DNA of 64,000 nt, from the NCBI GenBank assembly GCA_030533445.1, contig CM060082.1, positions 33,871,817-33,935,816 of the forward strand. Reading direction: 5' to 3'. The DNA is from Cyprinodon diabolis (lineage: Eukaryota > Chordata > Actinopteri > Cyprinodontiformes > Cyprinodontidae). The translations under genes were made by a program, and so were the position numbers. The first letter of the stretch is position 1; every line of letters begins with the position of its first letter. This document shows, one piece after another, positions 39,001 to 51,000 of this stretch. The notes beneath the pieces are model-generated. The model ran no database searches. It worked only from the letters and a program-made list of their open reading frames with translations, and was not told the origin of the DNA.

Positions 39001-42000
39001 GCTTCAGGAACAACCCCAGTCATCATTTTTAAAGGCAGCAGGCGTCCCCATGAATCAGACGTCCACGTTTAACGCGTATAGATGCTCGCTGTGTTATCCC
39101 ATGACGGGAAATGTCCTTCACATCATGTTCAGTTTAGGACATAAGGATTCATTTCATGCAGGGAAATTGATGGCAAACTTTAAATACATTTAATGGGGCG
39201 TCAGTTTGGCCTCTGCGGTGCGTAACAGCAGGCAGATCAGGATGCTGTGATTAACAGACTGTAGATGGTGGTACCTCAGCTCTGCCTCCTCATTCTGTCA
39301 CTCAGAGGCAGATAATGTTCCTCCTGAAGCGTCCTCAGCTGATGAAGTCCATTTTGCCATAATGAGATCTGACTTAATTAAATCAGGCTGCACTCAAACT
39401 GACATGTTGTTCCTGCCTTTCCTCCAGCTTTATTTTTGCAGGAAACACATGGTGACGTATTATCACGTTTTAATCTTTATTGTTTTTTGGTTTTTTTGTG
39501 GCAGGACTTTGCAGGACCTGACCTTCCTGAGGTCACGGCTAGAGAAATCCAGCTGCTGATGGATCAGCCGGATCACTTCAGACGAGGTTTGCGTCCGTCA
39601 GGCAGAGACGATCGAAGCTGCTGTGAAATACTATTTCTTTTAAGAAGTCAGACGGTTATTGATCCTTCAGGTTGTTTCTGGTGCTTCGTTTCACTGGAAT
39701 CTAAAAGAAAACCTGCTTTTATCGCAGGTGTTGCCTTGGAAAACATGCTTGATTACTGTTTTGTTACAGGTAGATTTTTGGCCTTGTTCACAAGCAGCTT
39801 TTTTTGTCCTTTTCTTTAACTTTTTACTACTTCTACATTTTACTCAGCTTTAAAACTTCCTATAGAAAAACAGAATTTGCAGTATACAACTAAAGATGGA
39901 TTAAATCGATTATCCTTATAAACATGCACACAATTAGCAACCCATCTTTAGTGTTCTGGCTAAAAAATAACCCCAAAGTCCAAAGCTTTGATTTAAAAGC
40001 GCTAGAACGTCTCATCGTAGTTTTTTATGTAAGCTAAGTTCCATATTTTGAAGAGCCTGAGGTCTTTTCCTGACTTTCTGCTGCAAACTGACACACAGAT
40101 GGTTGAAGAGAGGCGACTTCACTCTTTCCTTTCCTTATACAATTAGTGCTAAAGATAGAAAGTTATTTTTTTTTCCAAAGTTTATTTATGTTTTAACATG
40201 TGGTACAATATAAAGACATATAAAGTTATATAGATAACAATGTACCTTTAACATATAAACATAATTGGGCTAGAACAACCCCCAATATACCCACATATAC
40301 AGAATACAAAAAAGGATCAAGCCAGGTGAACATAATGAGAGGTGGAAAGAAACAGATATCAAAAGACAAATAATTAAAGTAAAAAGAACCACAGTATTAA
40401 AACCATGTTAATGTTTTCCACAGTCCCTATGGGTACTCAAAAAAAAGTTTTCCCAGGTGTCATGGGACACTGCTGTTTATGTGTCAGACAAACTAAAATC
40501 AAGACAGAAGATAAAATAAGAGCAAAAAAAAAGATATTGATAAGAATAATACATAACAGCTACATACATTTCCCCTCATCAGTCTGGGATATTAGGTAAA
40601 TTAATCTTTCTAAGGACTTTCAATAAGGGGCTCCACAAAAGTAGACGGATTTTCAAGTTTAATAAAATACCGTGTATCTCTGAGCCAGTGGACGTATGAT
40701 AGAGGTAAAAAAAAAACAAGATAGAAAGTTGACAAAAACTAAAGCCATTGATCTGACTGTAGCCTGACTAATTAACTGCTGCTGATTATCTACCAATAAA
40801 GTAGCTCAAATATGTTTCTCTAAGTGGGGGTTACGCCCTCTAAAGGAGATTGCATGTAATTTCATGGGGAGATTTAGAAAGAAATGAACTTTTACAGGTT
40901 TAAAAAATTGTATTGATAGCAATGATGGACTTTGCTATCAATACAATGTTACATATTAAAAGCTATAGCTAAAATATTTACCCTTTGAGGATGTTGATTC
41001 ATTGATTTAAAGGCGGTTGTGGGTTAAGTTATTGCTAGATTTAGTTTATTGCAATTTACTTTTCTTTGTTCAGCTGTTAAAAAGGGGAAACACTTGAGTT
41101 ACGAAACCGCTGTTTTAATTTAAAGTTAATAACACTGAGTAATTAGCAGAGTTTACTAAAGTATACTTTAGTAAACTTAGAAATGTCCCAATTTAGTATA
41201 CTTCAAGTATACTACTTGTTGCTAAGTTAAGTAACCACACTTTCACTCAAGTAAGAGCAGAAATTCTCTGGAGAATATTACTCAAGTAAAAATAAAATGT
41301 ACAATAAAGAAATCTCCTAAAATTACATTTAATTCTAGAATTTACTCAAATAAATGTAACTAGTTACTCCCCACTTCTGGGACGGATTAATGTCTTTCAG
41401 GAAGATACGAGTGAAAGTTTGAAAGTGTTTTGTGATCCTGTGAATTATAAAAATAAAAAAAAAATCTATTTCGGCCTAAATTTTCAGGCTTTTTATAGAT
41501 CGGGATCCAAAACCTGCAATCTCGGAGCCTCTAACCCTGTTACTTCACTTCCATTGGTTCCTTTTCTCAGTAGAGCTTAATTTAAGGTCTTATCTATGCA
41601 CAATAATGTTTATTAGGGAACATAAAGGTGCTTTCTGTACGGTTGCAGCAACATAAACAAACTCATCTGTGCTTTCATGTTTGTTTTTTTAAAACATCTA
41701 AAAGGAAGGAATAATTTAATAAAACTAAAGTTGCTCCAATCAGCTTTAAGGTAGCTGTTTAATTTTAAACTCTGATCTCCCTATGAACTAAGTAAAGCAA
41801 CTATATTGCTTTTAATTTTCCTTTTTTCCGTTTTTTTTTTTTTTTTTTTTCATCTGTTTAACAGAAGAGGAGGAGGAAGAGGGGGCTAATGATAGGACCA
41901 GGGATCAAGTGGCATCTTCCTGCGACCTCCAGTGAGCCAGGTTCAAACTGAAGAGGGAAGTCGGTCCATATGAGCCGTCTCCTCATGTGTGTTTCTGTTT

Positions 42001-45000
42001 CCAGGCTGAAGGAGACGATGCTGGGGACGGAGCAGGACAGCATGTGGATGCTGGACCAGGAGGCGGGGGGATCTGTGGAGGTTCCTCTGGCAACCATAGC
42101 CGATGAGAGGACGCCGGAGTGTGTAGCCATGCCATCGGAGAGTCTACAAGAGAGTCTCTGTGAGGAGGTCAGGCAGGATTCCCAATCAGCCTATCTACTG
42201 AAGCCTTACATGTCTAAAAATAAAAACATGAAATTCCAAGATGCAGGAGGCAATGCTGACCGACAGGTTCTGACTGCAACAGAAGCCTTTACTTTTTTTG
42301 AGGAGACAATAGGAAGCATGTCAGGGTGTGTCATTTTTACAGCATTGGGCTTTAGAGGTTGTTTTTTTTCTTCCATCAGGTGGCTGATCGTCCTCCGAGG
42401 AAGCAAAGCGGGAGGCGCCGGCGGCAGCTGGTCTTTGTGGACCCTGAGGTCCAGATCTCAGACAAAGAAATGCAGAAACAGATTGAAAACCCCCTGATTG
42501 AAACTAAGAACATGGTACGTTACATAGAAACAGTAAAATTATTTATTTATAAATTTGAAATGCCGGGGTGCGTTACAGGCTGATTTGGATGACAGAAGGT
42601 GCAAACATGCAGTTAAAGACGAAACAAGCTGCAAAACCTGTGAACACAGAACACACAGGCACAAAAAACAATGCAAAGGAATAATTTAATTCAATTTATT
42701 TCTATAGCGCCAATTCACAACACGTCATCTCAAGACACTCTACAGTTCACCAGATCATCCAGTCAAATTGATTCAACTTTTTCCTACCTAAGGAAAACCA
42801 GTTGATTGCAGTGACCTGAGGGCAATCCCTCACTCTAAGCATGCTTGTAGCAACAGTGGAGAGAAAAAACTCCCTTTTAACAGCAGAGATGGGAAGTAAC
42901 GAAGTACAAATACTTCATTACTGTACTCAAGTAGATTTTTCTGATATTTTTACTTTACTTTACTACTTATTTTTATGGCGACTTTTTACTTCTACTTACA
43001 TTTTTACACAAATATCTGTACTTTCTACTCCTTACATTTTAAAAAATTGGCTTGTTACTTTAGTTTTGAATCATTTCAATGGAGTTACCGTTATTATTTT
43101 TCACGTCATCAATACCAAATTCAATCTAATTGGATGGGAATCTACGTTGCATTTGACGCACCACTACAAGATGAATCGACAGCTTCTGCGGTATTCATTC
43201 GCTGCAAATCATTGAAGCTTGGTGGCGGTGGCGTTAGCATAGTAGTATGGACGACGAGATGATTGAAAATGAACACAACGGAGATCTAGTCCTATTGGCA
43301 GACATCCATTTAAAATGTAGGCAACGGCATGAAAAAAGTGGTTTCTACTTTTACTTTTATACTTTAAGTAAATTTACAAGCCTGTACTTTGTTACTTTTA
43401 CTTGAGTAAAGAAGTTTAATCAGTACTTCCACTTTTACCAGAGTATTTTTTTAACACAAGTATCTGTACTTTTACTCAAGTACAGAGAGTGAGTACTTTT
43501 GCCATCTCTGTTTATCAGAGAGAAACCTCCAACAGAACCAGGCTCAGTGTGAGCGGCCATCTGCTGAGGCCGACTGGGGTTCAAGGAGAAAGAAGCGGAG
43601 ATACAAAAACAAGCAAAGATACAAACGTAAAATACTACAATCAATAAAAAAGAAGTAAAGCTCTATAATATACAGAACAAATGCAAACAGAAATGCAGCA
43701 GCCACAAATAGAATACTGCAATCATAAAGAGAAATGATGCAAATTGTGGGGGGGGGAAACAAACCAGTCCCCACATGAAACGGAAGTGCCTCAGAACACT
43801 AGAGGGAGCCAAACAAGGAACAAACCACAGAAGACATCTGAGGCACTCAGGACAAAAAAAATAATAATTAGCAAACTATGAAGAGTAAAGTTAAGCCGAA
43901 GGCCTCTCAGGCTGAACCATGTTGGCATGTTTTTAAATCACATCAGCCATGTACCAATAAAGGCTTTTAAATAACTCCTCCTGAGTTCCTTAGACCTCTT
44001 CTAAATGATCAACTTTGATCCTTCACTGAAGAGGACCAGAGAAACCTCTTCACTCTCTAGAAACATGTCCTGCTCAATTTCTTTGAATTCAAAAGGAACA
44101 AAGCATATCAGACCAGACCCTTCATACAAACAGGAAGTCAAACTTTTATCCCTTCCTCCAACTTCCTTTTTTTACAAGGAAGTTCCAGGAAGAAAGGAGA
44201 TGTTTATTATTTTAAATTTCACTCTCAAACACATAGACTGTGTCCGAATGTCCGCCCTAATCACTCTGTAGTGATTAGGCCATTTTAAAAGAGTGTTCGA
44301 TCGTCTAATGGATGAAAAAGTAGTGGACTCAAAATTTCCCAAATTGCACCTTTAAAAATAGTGATCATCCATGGCCACTAGACGAGATATATCCCACAAT
44401 GCTCTGCAAGGAGAGCTCTCCTCACATAGCATTATAGGATTCGTCACATCGGTACGTTGTTGCCGTAGGCCGACGCTACCCGACAGGAGCGACAAATTAG
44501 ATGCAGGGAGGCGGAGTCAAGTGATCAATGGGGAGCAAAAAGTAGTGATCATCTGTGTGAACATTAAGTTTACGGTGTTCAATAAATAGTCCCCGCTCTA
44601 TATAGTTATTGAGGGATTTAGTGATTAGGGCGGACGTTCGGACACAGCCAGAGTCTAACAGTATTATAATCATTTCTTTATATATAACATTCTGGTCTGA
44701 TATTATTTGTTCATTTGACTCCCTCTTGTGGTCTGGAGGACTTTGATTTTGTGTTGTGAGTTTGCTGCTGTTTGCATCATTTTCATTCTCTGACTGAGGA
44801 ATTTTGTGTTGGCTGCATTTTTTTTCTGCATTTGTCTTTTTGATTGCAGGTTTTTGCTTCCATCTTTAGCTATTGCAGCATTTTTCTGTTGTAATTGTTT
44901 TTTTGCGTTGCTGTGCTTTGGAGTTTGCATGACACACGTGTTTGCAGCTTGTTTCATTTTTTGCAGCACATTTTAAACCTGTCAGCCAATGTACAGAATA

Positions 45001-48000
45001 ACGCAGTAAATCTGCTGTTTCTTTCATGGTGGAATCAGGAGGCAGGATTGTGTTTGCTTTATAGTTTCTGGAGCATAATGAATAAGAACTGCCAAACACC
45101 CATAAGGTTTAAAAATGCTGTAAAATCTAGAAGTGTGATTCTGTAAATGTATTTGTTAGACTTCATCAGCTGCATGTATATCCGCTGATGCTCTCTGAAA
45201 TAGATAGCTGGATCCTGAGTTACCGCTCCAGTGTAATCAGGGTCTGTCTATCGGATTCTCCAGGGTCTCAGTTAATTAAGCTTCGCTTTCCTTCCTCTGA
45301 AGTAGAGCTCATTGATTTCTGGGTGTCTTTTTTTTCTTCTGCTCTTTTCATTCTTTCAAGGAGCTTTGATTTACTTCTTACTTTCAACCCTTTTGTGTGT
45401 TAAAAAAATAAATAAATCTGGAGATGATATCTTGTGCTTTGTGTCAGATGGAGACGCTGATATTACTCCCTGCTCTGACCCAGATGGCCTCCTCTGCTCA
45501 GCTCTTCAGCGCCCCCTGTGGATGTCAGTAATATCTTCCCATTCAAAACACATGAAAACACACACTGCAAGTTTTAACCTGGATAAACTAAAAATAAAAA
45601 AGCAGAATAGAAGCCATTTATAGGAGATAGATTGACTTAAAGAGAAATTAGTGGTCTAGTCAAAGTTCAGACAAACCATCATGCTTTTCTGCATTTGGTC
45701 TGTATCCATGCTCTGTGTGAGCTCAGAAACTCCCCTATGTAACTAAAGATGGTCTGATCCATCGCTGAATGAGTCATGTGACCTTTAGTGGCGCTTTCCA
45801 GTGGTTTGAGGTTCCTTTAAACATGAGAGCTAACTAGGCTAGAAGTTGTTGTCCCGCATCAAAACAGAAATGACCTGTTGAGACATATGTTTGGTTCGCT
45901 GACGTAGGATTTCATCTACAAGATGAACCAATGATGTAGCTTATTAATCTGCTGCTCCAAAGTCATCAGACACAGAAGAAGATTGTTTAATTTTATCGTT
46001 TTTTTTCTGGTGGGCATAGATTAATTTCTTAAATCTAGATTAATCTCACTGTAATCTAGGAATTAATCTAGATTAAAATTGCTCATTTGAATTCTGCCAA
46101 AGGCATTCATGATTATTGTGCTACCTGAAGAATTTTAAAGAAAAGGTTTACTTTCTATGTTTGCAAAATCACATGTAATTTCGTCTTCTTAAGATATTGA
46201 TAAAGTTTAAAATGTCCCTCTTTAACAATATAGCGTCTCCAAAAATCTGACACACGCATTGCCATGATCAACTTCTCATCTTTCACTGCTTTCAAGGCGG
46301 CATGCTGCTCATGTTTTCTCCTCATGATAGTTCTCCTCAGACAGTGTTGTTTCGGTTGACGATGATGAAATAATTTAATTTATGCTCCTTTTTTTCATGA
46401 AGACAACGAAAACTGATGAGCTAAACATGGATCTTTGATGACTAAAAAATGACTAGTCATAGGTTTGAGTTTTCGTCAACGACACTAAATAGAAATTAGC
46501 GGTTGGTCGGACAATATAATACACCTTTGTAATCTGTTGGTAAAGCTAAGCAGTATGGGTTGTACTCCTGCGGCCTGTTTGGTCACGCACTCCACCTGCC
46601 GTGCAGCGCTACACATTCTGCATGACCACAGATGGATCATGGCAGCAGCGGCAGGGGAGAAAATAACCAGGTTTGTCCGTGCTGCGCATGCTGAAATCTG
46701 ACAAACTCTGATCTTCCAGCTGTTTTTGTGCAAAGCTCTGAGTCTGTGCTTTATGCGCCACACTGGTTCACTCAGCAGTATGGCCCTTCCATCGCTACTG
46801 AATAAACTATGTGTGGCTGATCATCCTCTTCCAAGCATAAAAAATCCTTTAGTCTAACCATTAAGATTTTATTTCTTCCAGCTCACTAGAGGTGATGCAA
46901 ACCTTCTTTAACTTCTACCAAAAGGAATCCCTAAATTTTATCCAAACCAAATATTTCATTGCATACTGTTTATTTTTCGACAAAGACCAAGGTGAAAAGG
47001 TACATAGATCTTTGAATATTTCTCCCTCATTGTTCTCGTTTCTATCTATTTAATTATGGTATAAATGTTTCCTTGTGTTGACATTAAAACATTTTCTATG
47101 TTTCCTTTGAATATTTCAATATTTTAGTTTGCATATTCATTCAATTTTGGTCTGGATTGCCATGACATTACAAGGCAATTATGGAGGTTATCTCTGCATT
47201 TTTTTATATTTTTTTTATATATCAAACCCTGTGAATTTAAATCTATGTCTAGAACCATTCCTTTATTGTACATTTTGTCAGCTTGTCTGTCTGCTATATT
47301 AACCAATATGATGTCTTAAACTAGATCTGCTAGTTCAAGAAACAAGGAGCATTTGAAGTCTAAGAATGAGAAGCAGTGAATGCATGCTATCTGAAACACC
47401 AAGCCACAGGTTTCTTACATCATGGACCTGAGAATTTGTCAAAGGATGAGCAGGAAACGTCCTACTGAAGAGAAACATTCTATTATGCATCTTTCTGGAC
47501 TTTTCATACCATAAAGAACTGCTAAATCAGCTAAATCACCAGCTATCAGCTGCTAAAGATGAAACCAACAGTTTTATAACCGCTTTAGGAAATCTTCACT
47601 ATTTACACAAGGTCAGGGTTGGTAGGCTTGCTTTCGTCCCTAAAAAGATGACTTTTTTTGTTTTTTTAAATCATTTAGTATTGACCAAATCTTTCTTTTA
47701 TGATCTGGAACAACAGATAAACAACAACAAAAACAAGAAATCTTCGAATCTCACTACATCTGCATTTAACAAATAAATCAGATCAGTAGTATGGAGGACT
47801 GACTGCCATATATAAAAATAAATACAGAAATAAATGCTCAATAAAAAAATAAGCATACAATTAATTGCCACCAAAAATACAACAAATAAATGTAAGTAGA
47901 AATTAAAGTATACAGTGAGACGTAAATGTATATAACTCTTAATTAGCTTCTTTATTTATTTGCCTTTGTAATATTTACCTTATTTATTTTTTGTCCTTTA

Positions 48001-51000
48001 TAATCTTCAACTTTATTTTTTAATTACTTATATTTTTAAGTATTTATTTATGTGCATTAGGGCTGCAACAACGAATCGATAAAAATCGATTTTTAAAAGC
48101 GTTGGCAACGAATTTCATCAATGATTAGTTGTGTCGCGAGATTAATGCGTCATCCGCCGCCGCCGTCATCACTGCCACTTGACTGAAATGGGGGAAGAAA
48201 AATAAATACGGCAGAGCGAGTCAGCGCCGCAGGTGCAGTGTTGCCAACTAAGCTACTTTTCAGACCCCTCCAGCGACTATTTTTCAAAAAAGCGACTAGC
48301 GACAAATCTGGCGACTTTGTACGGTGTCACTGGCGGCTTTTGGAGACTCTTACGTGAAAGCATGTATCGTTCCTACTCTGTCGTGGGGCGCCTCCCCCAT
48401 CCCAACCCCGTTCACCCGCTCCCGCAGGAATCCCTCACAGCGCTGCAGTCAGAGCCGCAGGATGTTTACCCTCAGCGTCCAGACTGCAAAGGAAGGGCGT
48501 AACGCGCCGGGATTGAAGGCGCAAATTGATCAAAATAATTAAAATAGCCTGCGCTTTGTAAAGCGAAAAAAGTCGTAACATGCAACTTTTGTCAAAACAA
48601 ATTAACATGGCACGGAACCACCATGTTTGTTTCGTTTTAAAGTTGGGAAACGTAACGTTAGTTTCTCAGGTAGCTCATCTGATACTTTCCTCACCTTGTT
48701 AGTAGGTTACAGACAGTAATAAGGTTGGCTACTTATTTTACTTTTAATTTCATTTGAATTAGCGTTTATATTTTCTTTATAAATAAATTAACTTGCAAAT
48801 TATGAGGGCAAGGCGTTTAAATCTTCTGGCAAAGAAGATCCTGCAATTTATGGAAGTAAAGCAGAATAAAATCCAGCAAGATCAGTAATATGTCTATTAA
48901 TTATATGCCACATTCCCATGTAAATATCTGTCTTTGGAGGATGTGTTTTTTAACACCCCTAGTTCTCTCATTTTTATTCCAAATACAATTTATAATTTGA
49001 ATCACAGGGCTATTTTTTATCTATGGTTAAGTATTTTCTCATGTAGCAACTTTAACTGCTATACTTTCCTGTCTTAAAAGGCAGAACTCTTCTAGTCTAA
49101 AAAAAATAATTTGTTGAAATGGGGAGACCTAGGTCAAAAATGGCTTTTTTTTTGTGCTTTATGAAACAAAGTACCCTATATTTTGTGGATGTACAGCTAC
49201 ATTTCTCATGTAAGTTTGCGTAGTTTTAACACAAACATTTATTTTTCATATTGCACCAGTACAGTTAATGAGCAACCTGTACTTGTGTGCTTGTTTGTTC
49301 TGTCTAAAATGTTTATTTTGAAATAAAGAGGTTAATATAAAAAATATTTTTTGTCTGATTCTTCGATTAATCGAATAAATAATCGGCCGATTCATAGATT
49401 TTTAAAATAATCGTTAGTTGCAGCCCTAATGTGCATGTTATATTTTTGCCTGTTTTATTCTTCCTTTGTATTTTTTTTACCCTAGTTATTTCTTCGCCGC
49501 TATTTATTTCTGCCTGCCCTTTTAACATTTCTGTCTGCATTTCTGCCTCATTGTGCAAATGAGGAGGGGGTGTTTCCTAGAGAGTCAACTTCTGCTCATT
49601 GGTTGGTTAGCATTTTACTGCATCGCTCAAATCTACAGGTTTATTGTATTTTTGGTGGCAATTAATTGTATGCTTATTTATTTATTGAGCATTTATTTAT
49701 TTCTGGATTTCTTTTTATATATGGCAGAGTCAGTTCTCCATACAGTAGGAGTATGTTTATTTAATAAACTATAAATACTATAATTTAATGTAATTACTTG
49801 GGCGTCTAAACGATGATAACAGTTGAATAATTGTTTTTGTATTGATTTTGGACACTTGTTCCTTAACGGAGGAATCAAATAGGCCTTAGTCCTTTTTCTG
49901 TTTTCTTAAACCAGGTTCCTCTGGCCGTAACAGGTGGAAAAATTGATTTTCACAAGAACAGCTTCTCATAATTCGCCCTAGATCCGTTTGAACAACTAGG
50001 TTAGCGTTAAAATAGCTGTTCAAAGCTTCAGGCGAAGAGCCACATCAGAAAAAGCTGACATCTGAGCGTGCAACCGAAAGTCTGCACAATTGTCCGCCCT
50101 AACCTTCCTCCTGACCCCTCTGCAGCGCTCCTCCACCCAAGCCTGTTGTCGCTATGGAAACAGCAGGCCTCCATCACCCCCCTGAACGAGAGCAATGAGA
50201 TGAAGGGAGCAGAGGGGGTGTCGGAGCAAGACATGGAGACGCTGCGGATTGAGAGGAAGAGGAGGCTGTCACGCATAGAGGAGGTTGGTTGGATGTATTT
50301 TTTGGGGTGAAACAGGTGAACTTAGCTGGTAATGGATGATAGAAAACTGTGGGGAGGTGCAAACACTTTCATTAAATGGCGCTGGTTTATTAAAAGTTTT
50401 TGTGGGATTTAGTAAAACTGACTTAATTGAGCATGCTCAGCTTCCTTCTTCCTCACTGACCTATGACCTTTCCTCACAGATGAGCAGCGAATCAGGACTT
50501 CAGACCACAGAGGGTTCCTGTGAGTGACCCAGGTTTCAGCAAATCAAACAGATCAACGCGTACCTTACAGCATTGCTGCTTTGTGTGTAAACAGCTGCGT
50601 TAGATCTGATGCTTGAAGTGTCCAAAGAAGGAAAGGCTGGAAGCGACGGCTTGACTCCCGTCAGCAGATGGTGGGTTTTCGATGAGCTGACAGACAGCTA
50701 GACAAAGAAGGAAGACGTCAGTGAGTTTGTGGGTGTTCCTTTAGGTCTTCACATGAGGATGTCCAGCCAGCGATGGAGCCCATCATGGAGGAGAATCTGG
50801 AGATGCCTCAGAGCGACACAGAGGGCCTGCTGAGGTGCCTCCTTACACCAAAGCTTTGATAGGATTCCACCAGGATCGACGTTTGGCGTGTTGATTGTGA
50901 ATGTTTAAACAGTTAGAGCCCCAAATAATAAATCTGTTCCAATAGGACTATTGTTGATAAACCAACATGTCTTTTAGGGTATCCCTAAATCTTTTCCACA

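Noticed and set aside
40907..40947. Hairpin as a microRNA precursor
   Set aside because: Stem of only 16 bp, too short for Drosha/Dicer processing.
41970..42497. 175-residue continuous plus ORF
   Set aside because: It reads through rec8 exon 10, its intron and into exon 11 out of frame; the true product uses the splice sites at 42167 and 42380.
44703..44969. 88-residue minus-strand ORF rich in Q, K, N
   Set aside because: It comes from degenerate TTTTTTGCTGCA-like repeats; no motif, no splice context, and it lies in a rec8 intron.
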